Shown: one piece after another, positions 29,028 through 41,394 of the stretch
Position numbering within the stretch: the first letter of the stretch is position 1
Layout of the letters: each line of letters begins with the position of its first letter
Source of the DNA: Sphingomonadaceae bacterium
Lineage (GTDB): Bacteria; Pseudomonadota; Alphaproteobacteria; Sphingomonadales; Sphingomonadaceae
Length of the DNA stretch: 64,000 nt
Direction: 5' to 3'
NCBI GenBank assembly: GCA_947476425.1
Contig: CANJQJ010000002.1
Span: 62,001 to 126,000, forward strand
Position numbers and translations under genes: made by a program
The notes under the pieces: model-generated
Databases searched by the model: none
Seen by the model: the letters and a program-made list of their open reading frames with translations, nothing else
Told to the model about the DNA's origin: nothing

Positions 29028-29417
29028 TCTGCCCGCCGCACCCGCTTCTATCTCGACAAGCGCAACGCCCGCTTCCTCGGCGTCTGTTCCGGTATCGCTG
29101 ATTATACCGGCATCGAAGCCGTCTGGGTCCGCGTCGGCACCGTGCTGGTCACCGTCCTCGGCGGTTTTCCATGGACGGTCATCGCCTATTTCATCACCGC
29201 CTGGGTCGCCGACGCCAAGCCGCGCGAGCTCTACGACATGGATCCGGAGGAAAGTCGCTTCTGGCAGAATGTCCGCTCCCGCCCACGTGCCACCGTGCGC
29301 GACGTCCACGGCCAGTTCCGCGACATTGATCGCCGCCTCGCCGACATCGAATCGCACTACACCTCGTCCGAAAGCCGTCTCGCGCGCGAGATCGACGCGT
29401 TGCGCGATCCGGGTTGA
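29025..29417 (+). CDS. pspC: Phage shock protein C with apparent ATA start
   Basis: 130 residues if translation begins at ATA 29025. The PspC domain is complete: RRTRFYLDKRNARFLGVCSG, IADYTGIEAVWVRVGTVL, then a membrane segment WTVIAYFITAWVA; a charged helical tail ends LAREIDALRDPG. Starting at the first usual codon (GTG 29142) would remove about 40 residues of the conserved domain. PspC is an inner-membrane sensor partner of PspB. An ATA start would be expected to lower expression. See the separate entry on the ribosome-binding site. Confidence 0.85.
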   Translation: MSARRTRFYLDKRNARFLGVCSGIADYTGIEAVWVRVGTVLVTVLGGFPWTVIAYFITAWVADAKPRELYDMDPEESRFWQNVRSRPRATVRDVHGQFRDIDRRLADIESHYTSSESRLAREIDALRDPG

Positions 29418-29427
29418 ACGCTCCGAT

Positions 29428-29455
29428 CGTCATTCCCGCTTTCGCGGGAATGACG
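29428..29455. repeat. Short palindrome after pspC
   Basis: CGTCATTCCCGCTTTCGCGG then GAATGACG: an 11-12 bp stem with a 4-nt loop. It shares the CGTCAT...ATGACG ends of the composite repeat but only one hairpin. It may act as a transcript end or stabiliser for pspABC. Confidence 0.8.
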
Positions 29456-29474
29456 ATTCCTCTAATCGCACCGC

Positions 29475-29885
29475 ATGACCGATATCGAGACCATCTACGA
29501 AGACTATGAACTGCTGGATCCCGACGATCGCTATCGGCTGCTTATCGATCTCGGCAAGGCGCTGGAGATAATGCCGGACGCGCTCAAGACCGATGCCACG
29601 ATGGTGCGCGGCTGCTCCGCCAGCGTCTGGGTCTATCCCACGCGATTGGAAGACGGGCGGCTGCATTTCCTCGCCGACAGCAATGCCGCGATTACCAAGG
29701 GCATCATCGCGCTGGTGCTGTCCACGGTGCAGGATCGAAGCGCAACCGAGATACTAGGAGGCGACATCGAGGGAATGTTGGCACCTTTCGACCTGCGCAA
29801 CCAGCTCAGCTCGAACCGCACACAGGGCATCCCCAACATGATATCCCTGATCCGCGCCACCGCGGAGCGCTTCGCCGGGCGGTAG
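29475..29885 (+). CDS. sufE: SufE family sulfur acceptor
   Basis: 136 residues. SufE accepts persulfide sulfur from a SufS-type cysteine desulfurase for Fe-S cluster assembly. Motifs: DPDDRYRLLIDLGKALEIMP, then VRGCSASVWVYP with the active Cys, and FDLRNQLSSNRTQGIPNMI. No other suf gene is near. It converges with alaS across a composite repeat. Confidence 0.93.
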   Translation: MTDIETIYEDYELLDPDDRYRLLIDLGKALEIMPDALKTDATMVRGCSASVWVYPTRLEDGRLHFLADSNAAITKGIIALVLSTVQDRSATEILGGDIEGMLAPFDLRNQLSSNRTQGIPNMISLIRATAERFAGR

Positions 29886-29908
29886 GGTCTGTTACGGATC
29901 TCCTGATT

Positions 29909-30002
29909 CGTCATCCCGGCGGACGCCGGGATCCACGATACGGTGGTCCTTCGATCGGTAGAAACGTGGGTCCCATGGATCCCGACTTTCGACGGGATGA
30001 CG
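29909..30002 (-). repeat. Composite intergenic palindromic repeat, copy D (inverted)
   Basis: A full 94-bp copy in the orientation opposite to 6029, filling the gap between convergent sufE and alaS. The core contains GTGGGTCCCATGGATCCCG. Confidence 0.9.
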
Positions 30003-30023
30003 GGAGGCAACAAAACCCCGCCC

Positions 30024-32669
<2,646 letters not shown>

Positions 32670-32815
32670 GAGAGCCCGCTTAGGCGAGGATCCATGCAAG
32701 CTCAAGCTGGGGATCGCCGGAAAAGAGCGTGATTCTGAATGGCGAATGAGCAACCCGGCTGTCGATCCCGAAAAGCATGGGGCCTGTCCCGTCCAGCCTC
32801 GCGTCGCGCACGGCT

Positions 32816-33157
32816 TCAATGATCCGCCATCTGCGTTACGGCGAGCTCGCATCCCGAAGGCTCGCGAAAGTGAAACCGCCGACCGCCCGGAAAATCGAAT
32901 GGCGGCCGAGTGATCGTTCCGCCCGATGCCTCCACCTTCGCAAGCGCCGCCACGATATCATCGACCTCGATCACCGGCAGCGGCGCGGCAGTCGCTTCGC
33001 TGGGATCCGCCTGCAACCCGAGATCGGTCCCGCGACCTTCGGTCGCCGCATAACTGGGACCGAAGGCAGTGAGATTCCATCCGAACGCTGCTTCGAAAAA
33101 GGCCCGGCTGGCAGCGATGTCACCGACCGGAAGCTCGACATAGTTGAGGCGTGCCAT
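32816..33157 (-). CDS. VOC (glyoxalase-like) family protein
   Basis: 113 residues with one vicinal-oxygen-chelate fold made of two beta-alpha-beta-beta-beta units: [21 protein letters not shown] at the start and [19 protein letters not shown] in the second half, ending [14 protein letters not shown]. Members range from glyoxalases to antibiotic-binding proteins; the ligand here is unknown. ATG 33157 is preferred to the TTG two codons upstream. The 146 bp between it and alaS hold nothing recognised. Confidence 0.85.
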   Translation of the reverse strand: MARLNYVELPVGDIAASRAFFEAAFGWNLTAFGPSYAATEGRGTDLGLQADPSEATAAPLPVIEVDDIVAALAKVEASGGTITRPPFDFPGGRRFHFREPSGCELAVTQMADH

Positions 33158-33200
33158 GCGCAATTCCCTTCCTTGTCGAGGACTTCACACCGTCCCCACT

Positions 33201-33348
33201 CGTCATCCCGGCGCCCGTCATCCCGATGCCCCTCCGTCATCCGACGCCCTCCTTCGTCATCCCGACGAAAGTCGGGATCCATGGGACCCACAGGTCTCAC
33301 GATCGAACGACCACCGTATCGTGGATCCCGGCGTCCGCCGGGATGACG
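33201..33348 (+). repeat. Composite palindromic repeat, copy E, with extra half-units
   Basis: A full copy at 33255-33348 in the same orientation as 6029. The 54 bp before it contain three further CGTCATCC fragments at about 33201, 33216 and 33234, which look like stacked or broken ends of the same element. It lies between recA and the VOC gene. Confidence 0.88.
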
Positions 33349-33371
33349 AAGCGAGGGGCTTGGTTCGGAAC

Positions 33372-34445
33372 CTAGATATCATCCTCTTCGGACGGGCCAG
33401 CCATCATCGCATCCGCAACACCCGTCGCATTCGCGCGTATCGCTGCCTCGATCTTGGCGGCCATTTCGGGATTTTCCTTCAGCCAGATCTTCGCGTTCTC
33501 GCGTCCCTGGCCCATCCGGATCGAATCATAGCTGAACCAGGCACCCGATTTCTCGACCAGGCCCGCCTTGACGCCAAGATCGAGAATCTCGCCATTCTTC
33601 GAGATGCCCTCGCCATACATGATATCGAATTCGACCTGCTTGAACGGCGGCGCCACCTTGTTCTTGACGACCTTGACCCGCGTCGCATTGCCGGTGACCT
33701 CGTCACGATCCTTGATCGCACCCGTGCGGCGAATGTCGAGGCGCACCGATGCATAGAATTTCAGCGCGTTGCCGCCAGTCGTCGTCTCCGGCGAGCCGTA
33801 CATCACGCCGATCTTCATGCGGATCTGGTTGATGAAGATCACGAGGCATTTCGAACGACTGATCGAGCCGGTGATCTTGCGAAGCGCCTGGCTCATCAAC
33901 CGTGCCTGGAGGCCGACATGGCTGTCGCCCATCTCGCCTTCGATTTCAGCGCGAGGCACCAGTGCTGCAACCGAATCGATCACAAGCACGTCGATCGCAT
34001 TCGAACGCACGAGCGTGTCGGTAATCTCGAGCGCCTGCTCGCCCGTATCGGGCTGCGAGACGATGAGATTATCGATATCGACGCCAAGCTTCTTGGCATA
34101 GCCGGGATCGAGCGCATGCTCGGCATCGATGAATGCCGCGGTACCACCATTCCGTTGCGCCTCAGCAATCGCGTGCAGCGCCAGAGTGGTCTTGCCCGAG
34201 CTTTCCGGGCCGTAAATCTCCACGACGCGCCCGCGTGGCAGGCCGCCGATGCCGAGTGCGATATCGAGTCCAAGCGATCCCGTCGAAATGGCCTCGATCT
34301 CGATCGCCTCGCGCGAACCGAGCTTCATTGCCGAACCCTTGCCGAATGCGCGGTCGATCTGCGCAAGTGCGGCTTCCAGGGCCTTCTGTCTGTCCATCAG
34401 TGCTGCTTCCTTGTCGGAGCCGATCAATTTGAGCTGGGCCGCCAT
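33372..34445 (-). CDS. recA: Recombinase RecA
   Basis: 357 residues; the strand-exchange ATPase and SOS co-protease. Walker [56 protein letters not shown] (L2 region) and an acidic C-terminus PSEEDDI. ATG 34445 has GAGGAG at 9 bp. A LexA box overlaps its promoter. It is the last minus-strand gene of the dapA-smpB-cckA stretch but has its own promoter. Confidence 0.98.
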   Translation of the reverse strand: MAAQLKLIGSDKEAALMDRQKALEAALAQIDRAFGKGSAMKLGSREAIEIEAISTGSLGLDIALGIGGLPRGRVVEIYGPESSGKTTLALHAIAEAQRNGGTAAFIDAEHALDPGYAKKLGVDIDNLIVSQPDTGEQALEITDTLVRSNAIDVLVIDSVAALVPRAEIEGEMGDSHVGLQARLMSQALRKITGSISRSKCLVIFINQIRMKIGVMYGSPETTTGGNALKFYASVRLDIRRTGAIKDRDEVTGNATRVKVVKNKVAPPFKQVEFDIMYGEGISKNGEILDLGVKAGLVEKSGAWFSYDSIRMGQGRENAKIWLKENPEMAAKIEAAIRANATGVADAMMAGPSEEDDI

Positions 34446-34493
34446 GTGCCAATTCTCCTCGTATGGACTTAGGGAACGCCGTGCAAGGCGCAC

Positions 34494-34522
34494 CTTGTAC
34501 ACGATATGTTCCGCAAGAACAA
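34494..34522 (-). promoter_or_regulatory. Likely recA promoter
   Basis: On the minus strand, TTGTTC (34522-34517), 17 bp, TACAAG (34499-34494). The -35 element sits inside the LexA box, which explains repression. Confidence 0.5.
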
Positions 34523-34531
34523 GAGGAGAAC
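34517..34531 (-). promoter_or_regulatory. LexA box upstream of recA
   Basis: GAACAAGAGGAGAAC on the plus strand, i.e. GTTC-N7-GTTC read towards recA, the alphaproteobacterial SOS box. An adjacent palindrome GTTCCGCAAGAAC (34508-34520) overlaps it. Confidence 0.85.
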
Positions 34532-34546
34532 ATTGGAGTAGCGAAA

Positions 34547-34936
34547 TTAATCCTGCATCATCGCCTCGATGCTCGCGATGGCAGCCCTTACGTCAGACAG
34601 CCCGTACGGTTTCGCGAGCTTCGGCGCATTGTCATGCCTTGGCGGCGGTGGTTCAAGATGCCCTCCGGACGCCAGCAGGAACGGAACATTCCGCTCAGCC
34701 AGCGCATCCGCGATCGGCCAGCACGCCGCGCCGTCGCGCAAGTTTACATCGAGAATGACGAGATCGAATCCCCCCTCGTCGATTCGCGCCAGCGCATCGG
34801 CCACGGTCTCCGCGCCACCCGACACACGGTGTCCGAGCACGTCGATGAACTCCTCCAGCATCATCGCGATGAGCGGTTCGTCCTCGACAATCAACACGGA
34901 GCGGCCAAGCTGCATCGGGCGAGCATAATACGACAT
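34547..34936 (-). CDS. Single-domain response regulator
   Basis: 129 residues, receiver domain only: acidic pair in [14 protein letters not shown], phospho-acceptor Asp63 in [11 protein letters not shown], Ser90 and Lys109 in KLAKPYGL. All key residues are present. With no output domain it is likely a phosphate shuttle or sink. It lies 11 bp downstream of the cckA stop and before recA. Start ATG 34936 or 34915. Its partner is not defined; the neighbouring kinase CckA is a guess. Confidence 0.88.
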   Translation of the reverse strand: MSYYARPMQLGRSVLIVEDEPLIAMMLEEFIDVLGHRVSGGAETVADALARIDEGGFDLVILDVNLRDGAACWPIADALAERNVPFLLASGGHLEPPPPRHDNAPKLAKPYGLSDVRAAIASIEAMMQD

Positions 34937-34947
34937 TACGCTCGCGC

Positions 34948-37341
34948 CTATAGCTTCCTGTCGGCGATGGCGTCACGCGCCGCCTGGCCGAGCTGTTGTA
35001 CCGAAAAGGGCTTGGGCAGGAAGCCCACATGCTCGATCGTGATCATGCTGCGCAGCTGTTCCTCGGCATAGCCCGACATGAACAGGATCGGCAGGTCGGG
35101 AAAGCGTTCGCGCGCATGGCCGACCAGCGTCGGGCCATCCATCGTCGGCATCACGACGTCGGAAATGAGCAGGTCGATCGCCGGCCCCTCAAGTTCCGAT
35201 CGCTCGAGCATCTCCAGCGCCTCCTCGCCATTGGTCGCCGTCACGACATTATAGCCTTGCCGCGTAAGCGCTCGTTCGGCGACCGCACGAACCATCGCCT
35301 CGTCCTCGACCAGCAGGATCGTGCCGGTGCCCCATAGCTCCTCGGTGACCGGCTTGACCACTACCGCCGCCGGGGCATCGGTTTCCTTGTCGCTGTGATG
35401 CACTGGCAGGTAGATCGTGAAGGTCGTCCCCTCCCCGACTGCCGAATCCGCGAAGATGAAGCCTCCGGTCTGCTTGACGATGCCATATACCGTCGAAAGC
35501 CCGAGGCCGGTACCCTTGCCCACCTCCTTGGTGGTGAAGAAGGGTTCGAAGATCTTGCCGAGGATTTCGGTCGGAATGCCGGTGCCGCTGTCGGACATCG
35601 AAAGCACGGTATAATCGGCGGCCGGCAGTATGTCGCTGTCGATCCTGCGCGCCGCAGCTGCGGAGACGGCATAGGTTTGCAGCGTCAGCGTACCGCCGCC
35701 GGGCATCGCGTCGCGCGCATTGACCGCCAGGTTGACGATAACCTGCTCGAGCTGGCCGGGATCGGCACGCACTGCACCAAGCCCGCGGCCATGCTTGACC
35801 TCAAGCCGCACGGTCTCGCCAAGCAGGCGCTTGAGGAGGTTCGACACCTCCGAAATGACGTCGGGCAGCTGGAGCACTTGCGGCCGCAAGGTCTGTTGCC
35901 GTGAAAAGGCGAGCAACTGACGGGTCAAGCTCGCCGCGCGATTGGAATTATGCCTGATCTGCTGGATATCGTCATAATCGCTGTCGCCGGGCGAATGCCG
36001 CATCAGCATCAAGTCGCAATGCCCGATTATCGCGGTGAGGATATTGTTGAAGTCATGCGCCACGCCGCCGGCAAGCTGGCCCACGGCCTGCATCTTTGTC
36101 GCCTGCGCGACCTGCCGCTTGAGCTTCGACTCCTCCGTATTATCCTTGAGGCTCAGCAAAACCGCAGCTTCGCCAAGCCCCTTGGCCGTGGCGACGGTCA
36201 ATGCGATCGGCTCCTCGGGCCGATGGACAAGGCGGACTGCAACGTCACCGGCAAGCGTTCGCGCGGTCGCGAAACGCCGCACCGCGTCGGAAACCGCAGC
36301 CTTGTCCTCCTTGACCACGAGATCGCCCGGATAGACCGGCATTTCCTCGCCCGGGATTGCCGCCGCCCTGCGAAATGCCTCGTTCATGAACAGGAAGCGA
36401 CCATCGCGATCGACCAAGGCGAGACCAAGCGGCAACATCGCGAGCAATCCCTGGACGTGAACGGGTGCGGTTCCGCCATCCTGAGGCGTCGAATCGCGCG
36501 CACCGGTTTCGTCCAGCAGCAGGATCGCAGCACCACCCGAGGCCCCGTCGCCGTCAGTAGGGATCGCGACCAGGCGCAACGGATGCGCATCCGGGCCTTC
36601 CTGTGCAAATCGCGGCGCCCCGTCCGCACCCTGGTTCAACAATTCAGCGAATGCCTGCCCCATTCGCGTAGCAGTTCGCTCGATCAGCGCGCCATTAGCC
36701 GCCACGACCGCGCCTGCACTATCGACGAGCGCCATCATCATCCCGGCTTCGCCGAGGCGATCGCCGCCCTCCCCGCCGAGGAACGCCGCCACCCGGCGCA
36801 CGGTGTCACCATCACCTTCACGACGAAAGCGCCACAACAGGAAATCATCCAGCGCGCCGGCCCGTCTCATCCGGGCCGAAAAAATTGCTCCGCTGCAATC
36901 AAGCTGATGCGTCTCGGCATCGCCGTCGCGCCAGGCCGAACGCCCAGCCTCCTGCAGGCGAGATTCCGCTTCAGCACTCAAGCCAATCGATGGTGGCGTC
37001 GTAAGTCCGCCAAAGCAGAGCTCGAAGGCGGCATTGGCGGTAACCAGTCGACCCGATCGATCCGTCACCGCCATGGCTTCATGCTGGTCTGCCATCAGCG
37101 TGCCCAGAAGGCTGCGATCGACGATATCGGCACGCCTGTCGGCTTCGGGCGAAGTTGAATTCCGCCCGATGTTGCGGCGAAACGCAATTCCGATGGCCAG
37201 CACCGCGAGCAGGATCGCGCCAAAGACCAGCAGCGCCATCCGGTCTCCGATGGCGACCCACAGCAATGTTACCGACGCAAGTGCTGCAAGCGCCAGGATC
37301 GCGAGTCTGATGCGATCCGACGATGTCGGCTCAGTCCCCAT
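34948..37341 (-). CDS. cckA: Cell-cycle hybrid histidine kinase CckA
   Basis: 797 residues. Two membrane segments at about 14-31 and 35-54, PAS-like regions (about 80-190, 195-280 and 295-400), HisKA with His429 in GGVAHDFNNILTAIIGH, HATPase with Asn541 and GTGLGLSTVYGIVKQTGG, and a C-terminal receiver with Asp728 (SDVVMPTMDGP) and FLPKPFS. SGYAEEQLR plus FLPKPFSVQQL is typical of CckA. In Caulobacter, CckA feeds phosphate through ChpT to CtrA and CpdR. ATG 37341 with GAGGA at 9 bp is preferred to the longer frame. It overlaps the DUF2062 gene by 11 bp. Confidence 0.93.
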   Translation of the reverse strand: MGTEPTSSDRIRLAILALAALASVTLLWVAIGDRMALLVFGAILLAVLAIGIAFRRNIGRNSTSPEADRRADIVDRSLLGTLMADQHEAMAVTDRSGRLVTANAAFELCFGGLTTPPSIGLSAEAESRLQEAGRSAWRDGDAETHQLDCSGAIFSARMRRAGALDDFLLWRFRREGDGDTVRRVAAFLGGEGGDRLGEAGMMMALVDSAGAVVAANGALIERTATRMGQAFAELLNQGADGAPRFAQEGPDAHPLRLVAIPTDGDGASGGAAILLLDETGARDSTPQDGGTAPVHVQGLLAMLPLGLALVDRDGRFLFMNEAFRRAAAIPGEEMPVYPGDLVVKEDKAAVSDAVRRFATARTLAGDVAVRLVHRPEEPIALTVATAKGLGEAAVLLSLKDNTEESKLKRQVAQATKMQAVGQLAGGVAHDFNNILTAIIGHCDLMLMRHSPGDSDYDDIQQIRHNSNRAASLTRQLLAFSRQQTLRPQVLQLPDVISEVSNLLKRLLGETVRLEVKHGRGLGAVRADPGQLEQVIVNLAVNARDAMPGGGTLTLQTYAVSAAAARRIDSDILPAADYTVLSMSDSGTGIPTEILGKIFEPFFTTKEVGKGTGLGLSTVYGIVKQTGGFIFADSAVGEGTTFTIYLPVHHSDKETDAPAAVVVKPVTEELWGTGTILLVEDEAMVRAVAERALTRQGYNVVTATNGEEALEMLERSELEGPAIDLLISDVVMPTMDGPTLVGHARERFPDLPILFMSGYAEEQLRSMITIEHVGFLPKPFSVQQLGQAARDAIADRKL

Positions 37342-37933
37342 CTGCGTGATCCTCAATCCGATGTGCCCAGCGATGACGCCATTTGTGGGCAATCCACCAG
37401 CGCCACACGAATATCGCTGCGAAGTAGCCAACAATCGCGACAAGGCTGCTGATCACGCCAAGCCCGCCGATCAGCGCCGGGGCCGCGTCCGACATCAGCC
37501 ATTGAAAATATTGCGACACATGCGCGTGGTTCTGGTGAAGCCGCCCGAGCGTGGAGACGTCGGCATGCAGCCCGAACAGCGCGTTGCCGATGCCGATCGA
37601 GCCGAGCAGGATGAAGGGCGTGGTAAGCGGATTGCTGAGGAAGGTCATGCCAACCGCCAGCGGAATATTCGCGCGAAACGGCAGTGAAACCAAGATTGCG
37701 CCGATCACCTGGAGTCCCGGGATCATCAGGAAAATGCCAACGACGAGGCCGATCGCCACCCCGCGCGGTACCGAACGACGATGGAAACGCCAGAGGTCGG
37801 ATCGCAGGATCACATGCGCGATTGGGCGAAGCCAGCCAATCTTCTCGATCGACTCACGCGTCGGCAAGGTCCGGACGCCCCAGGCGTGCAGGCGCTGGGA
37901 TACGGTTTTCGGCGATGAAGTCCCGCGCTTCAT
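37331..37933 (-). CDS. DUF2062 membrane protein
   Basis: 200 residues; hydrophobic stretches [39 protein letters not shown] and [34 protein letters not shown] and SNPLTTPF are DUF2062 marks. The function is unknown. ATG 37933 overlaps the smpB stop (ATGA), and its end overlaps cckA. Confidence 0.88.
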   Translation of the reverse strand: MKRGTSSPKTVSQRLHAWGVRTLPTRESIEKIGWLRPIAHVILRSDLWRFHRRSVPRGVAIGLVVGIFLMIPGLQVIGAILVSLPFRANIPLAVGMTFLSNPLTTPFILLGSIGIGNALFGLHADVSTLGRLHQNHAHVSQYFQWLMSDAAPALIGGLGVISSLVAIVGYFAAIFVWRWWIAHKWRHRWAHRIEDHADGD

Positions 37934-38412
37934 CCACGCTCCCGCATCAGGCGCCCTTGTTCGCGCTTCCAATCGCGCGCTTTCTCGGTCTCGCGCTTGT
38001 CATGAAGCTTCTTGCCCTTGGCCAGCGCCAACTCGACCTTCGCGCGCCCGTGCCCGTTGAAATAGATCGACATCGGTATGAGCGTCATCCCGTCCCGCGC
38101 AACGGCGTTGCGCAGCTTGTCGATCTGTCGGCCATGAAGCAGCAATTTACGGGGGCGCTTGGGTTCGTGGTTGAAGCGATTGCCGTGGCTGAATTCGGGG
38201 ATGTTGGCATTCACCAGCCAGACCTGGTCATCCTTGATCTCGGCATAGCTTTCCGCAATCGATCCCTCGCCGAAGCGCAGCGACTTCACCTCGGTGCCGG
38301 TAAGGGCGATCCCCGCCTCAAAGAAATCCTCGAGGAAATATTCATACCGCGCGCGCCGATTCTCGGCGACGATCTTGGTCTTTTCAAACTCGGTCGGACG
38401 CGGACGTGCCAT
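37930..38412 (-). CDS. smpB: SsrA-binding protein SmpB
   Basis: 160 residues; binds tmRNA and rescues stalled ribosomes. N-terminal [23 protein letters not shown] is just over the family start; also [24 protein letters not shown] and the basic C-tail [22 protein letters not shown] 38412 overlaps the dapA stop (TGATG). The ssrA RNA is not in the window. Confidence 0.96.
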   Translation of the reverse strand: MARPRPTEFEKTKIVAENRRARYEYFLEDFFEAGIALTGTEVKSLRFGEGSIAESYAEIKDDQVWLVNANIPEFSHGNRFNHEPKRPRKLLLHGRQIDKLRNAVARDGMTLIPMSIYFNGHGRAKVELALAKGKKLHDKRETEKARDWKREQGRLMRERG

Positions 38413-39293
38413 CAGGCGTTTACCAGCCCCGCATGTATGAGCGCAGCGTCCACCGCCCGGCGGCTCGCTTCGGAAGGCCAGGTCATCGGAAGGCGGAGTT
38501 CGGCGGGAAAATCTGTCATGACACGGGTTAGCGCATATTTGACCGGGCCGGGTGAAGCATCGCTGAACAAGGCCGCATGGAGCGGGAACAGCCGATCCTG
38601 CAAAACCAGCGCTTCGTCCCAGCGGCCGTCGATGCAAGCCTGCTGGAACGTCGCGCACAATCCCGGCGCGACATTGGCCGTCACCGAAATGCAGCCCTTG
38701 CCGCCCATCGCCATCACGCCGAGCGCCATGTCGTCATTTCCCGAGAGCTGGCAGAAATCGGGACCGCAAGCGAGGCGTTGCGCCGAAATGCGCTCGACCT
38801 TGCCACTTGCATCCTTGACCCCAACGATCGTCGGCAGCTTGGCAAGTTCGCCCATCGTCTCGACGCTGATGTCGGTGACGGTCCGGGCGGGCACATTGTA
38901 GAGGATGATCGGCAGGTCGCTATTTTCGGCCAGCGCCCGGAAATGCGCGAGAATACCGTCCTGGTTCGGCCGATTATAGTAGGGCAGCACCACCAGAGCG
39001 GCATCGGCACCGGCAGCCTGGGCGTGGCGCATATGATCGATCGCGACGCGCGTGTCGTTCGATCCGCAGCCTGCGATCACGGGAACGCGTCCCGCCGCCT
39101 GCTCGACGCAGACCGCAACGACATGGTTATGCTCCTCGATCGACATCGTGGCGCTTTCGCCGGTGGTTCCACAGGGCACGAGCGCGCTGCTTCCTTCCGC
39201 AATCTGCCAATCGACGAGGCGCCGGAAACAGGCTTCATCGACCCCTCCGTTGCGGAATGGCGTCACCAAGGCAGGAATCGACCCGCTGAACAT
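38412..39293 (-). CDS. dapA: 4-hydroxy-tetrahydrodipicolinate synthase
   Basis: 293 residues, a class I aldolase-type barrel; condenses pyruvate with aspartate semialdehyde in lysine/diaminopimelate synthesis. [12 protein letters not shown] starts the protein; [11 protein letters not shown] binds substrate; [12 protein letters not shown] has the catalytic Tyr; the Schiff-base lysine is in [15 protein letters not shown] lies 6 bp before ATG 39293. First gene of the minus-strand chain dapA-smpB-DUF2062-cckA; divergent from the transglycosylase gene. Confidence 0.95.
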   Translation of the reverse strand: MFSGSIPALVTPFRNGGVDEACFRRLVDWQIAEGSSALVPCGTTGESATMSIEEHNHVVAVCVEQAAGRVPVIAGCGSNDTRVAIDHMRHAQAAGADAALVVLPYYNRPNQDGILAHFRALAENSDLPIILYNVPARTVTDISVETMGELAKLPTIVGVKDASGKVERISAQRLACGPDFCQLSGNDDMALGVMAMGGKGCISVTANVAPGLCATFQQACIDGRWDEALVLQDRLFPLHAALFSDASPGPVKYALTRVMTDFPAELRLPMTWPSEASRRAVDAALIHAGLVNA

Positions 39294-39390
39294 CTTCATC
39301 TCCTTCACCCGGACAGCATTTGGAGTCATACTCGCCGACATGACGATCCGCCCGGACTATCAAGCGCCCCTTAAGGATGGCTCTGGCACT

Positions 39391-41394
39391 ATGTCCAGCA
39401 TGGTCCGGTATTTCCTCTACGCATCGCCGTTAATTATTTCGGCCGCTGCGATCGCCGCAAGCCTCACCCCGACGCTTTTGCAGCCGCAGGCCATTGCCAC
39501 CACGCCGACGCCCGCTGCCATGCCAGCCTCCCTTCCGGAGCTTTCGGGCGCGTTGATGGAATGGGATAGCCTGCGTCGATCCGATAGCCCGTCGTTCGCT
39601 GACTGTGCCAACTTCCTGCTCGCTCATCCCGGCTGGCCCGGCGAGGGCCGATTGCGCAAGCTCGCCGAGATGCGGGCCGATGCCACGGCGTCGCCAACAT
39701 TGATCGTGTCGCTATTTACGCGGCTTCCGCCACAATCGGCCGCCGGAAAGGCAGCTTATGCCGAGGCATTGGCAGCCACCGGCCATGATTTCGATGCACG
39801 AATCGCAGCGCGCTCGGCCTGGACCGCCGGCGCATTGCCACCCGATGTCGAGGCGCGACTGCTCTATCGCTTTGGCAGCAGTTTCACGCCTGGCGACCAC
39901 GACCAGCGAATGGATCGCCTGCTGGCGCAAGGCTCGACCAGCGCCGCGCTTCGGCAGATCATGCTGGTATCACCAACGCGCAGGCCACTCTTCGATGCGC
40001 GCATTGCCCTTCAAACGCAGCGCGTCGACGCCGCCACGGTCGCCGATTCGCTCGGCGTTGCGGCACTCGCCGATCCCGGCTTCCTGCTGGACAAGGCCCG
40101 CTGGCTTCGTGACACCGGTCAGGCCTCGGCCGCGCGCGCCCTGCTGGCCGGGCCGCTTGCCCTCATTCGTCCAGCGAGCGATCCCGGCAGGTGGATCGAC
40201 GTGATGCTCGCCTTCGCACGCGACGCCGCTTCGGATGGCCAGCCATCCTTCGCCTATGGCATCGCCAGCAACGTCGACAAGGGGCTACCGCCCACGCTTG
40301 AAATCCGGGGCGAAAACTTCAGCATTCGCGATGATTACACCAACCTCGTCTGGCTTGGTGCGCAGGCGGCACAGCGCGATCTCGGTCGCCCCGCAGATGC
40401 CGTGCCGCTCTACGAGCGCTATGCCCGGGCCGCCCAGACTCCGCAAACCCGCACGAAAGGCTGGTATTGGGCCGGCCGGGCCGCGCTCGCCGCCGGCGAC
40501 AAGGTCCGCGCGAACAGCTGGTTCGCATCCGCTGCGGAACATGGCGATCAATTCTACGGCCAGCTCGCCGCCGAACGTGTCGGCCGTCCGACCGGGATCA
40601 TCCTGACGTCGTCAGCAACGAGGCTTCCTACCCCGACTGAACGCGCATCCTTCGAGTCGAGCGAGCTTGTGAAGGCGGCGCGCTGGCTGGGCACGCAGGG
40701 CCGTTGGCAGGATCAGACGCTGTTCCTGCGTGCGATCGCGCAGAGCGTCGAAAGCGATGGCGAACATGTTCTCGCCGCCGAACTTTCGCGCAATATTGGC
40801 CGCCCCGATCTCGCCGTCATGGCCGCGCGGGCGTGGCGCAACAGCAGTGGCGCCGCGGCCGTGCAGATCGGCTTCCCGGAGCTCAGCCTGCCCGCCTATC
40901 ACCAGCATCAATGGACGATGATCCATGCCATTGCGCGGCAGGAAAGCCAGTTCGATCGGCAGATCGTCAGCCAGGCGGGTGCGCGCGGGCTGATGCAGCT
41001 TATGCCCGCTACGGCAAAGGCCACCGCCGACAAGCTCGGCCTGCCCTTCGATTATGATCGCCTCACCAGCGATCCAGCCTATAACGTCATGCTTGGCTCG
41101 GCTTTCTTCGCGCAGCTTCTCGACAGTTTCGGCGGCAATCACGCACTCGCCGTCGCCGCCTATAATGCCGGGCCCGGCAATGTCCGCAAATGGATCCGCG
41201 CCAATGGTGATCCGCGCGATCCCGGCGTCGACATCATCGACTGGATCGAGAAAATTCCGATCTCCGAGACCCGCGGCTATGTCCAGCGAGTCCTGGAAAA
41301 CGCAGTCGTCTACGACGGGCTAAATCCCGGCGGCGCGCTGATGCCCGCGCAAAATCGTCTTTCCGCCTATCTCGGCAAAAACACGCCGGGCTGA
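39391..41394 (+). CDS. Soluble-type lytic murein transglycosylase
   Basis: About 667 residues. An N-terminal signal/anchor (YFLYASPLIISAAAIAASL) precedes a long helical superhelix region of TPR-like repeats and a C-terminal SLT domain: catalytic Glu in ARQESQFDRQIVS, then GARGLMQLMPATA, AYNAGPGNV and ETRGYVQRVLEN. It cleaves glycan strands to 1,6-anhydromuropeptides in the periplasm. Starts at 39391, 39400 or 39340 are all possible. greB begins on its stop codon (TGATG). Confidence 0.92.
   Translation: MSSMVRYFLYASPLIISAAAIAASLTPTLLQPQAIATTPTPAAMPASLPELSGALMEWDSLRRSDSPSFADCANFLLAHPGWPGEGRLRKLAEMRADATASPTLIVSLFTRLPPQSAAGKAAYAEALAATGHDFDARIAARSAWTAGALPPDVEARLLYRFGSSFTPGDHDQRMDRLLAQGSTSAALRQIMLVSPTRRPLFDARIALQTQRVDAATVADSLGVAALADPGFLLDKARWLRDTGQASAARALLAGPLALIRPASDPGRWIDVMLAFARDAASDGQPSFAYGIASNVDKGLPPTLEIRGENFSIRDDYTNLVWLGAQAAQRDLGRPADAVPLYERYARAAQTPQTRTKGWYWAGRAALAAGDKVRANSWFASAAEHGDQFYGQLAAERVGRPTGIILTSSATRLPTPTERASFESSELVKAARWLGTQGRWQDQTLFLRAIAQSVESDGEHVLAAELSRNIGRPDLAVMAARAWRNSSGAAAVQIGFPELSLPAYHQHQWTMIHAIARQESQFDRQIVSQAGARGLMQLMPATAKATADKLGLPFDYDRLTSDPAYNVMLGSAFFAQLLDSFGGNHALAVAAYNAGPGNVRKWIRANGDPRDPGVDIIDWIEKIPISETRGYVQRVLENAVVYDGLNPGGALMPAQNRLSAYLGKNTPG

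Noticed and set aside
29142-29417. pspC starting at GTG 29142
   Set aside because: It would remove the conserved first half of the PspC domain and has no ribosome-binding site, while AAAGGAG fits the ATA at 29025.
33201-33348. Phage attachment site or integron site
   Set aside because: The hairpins match the dispersed repeat; no integrase, no tRNA and no flanking direct repeats of a mobile unit.
35950-37158. Plus-strand frame of about 400 codons opposite cckA
   Set aside because: No domain, covers the conserved kinase in antisense; codon-bias artefact.
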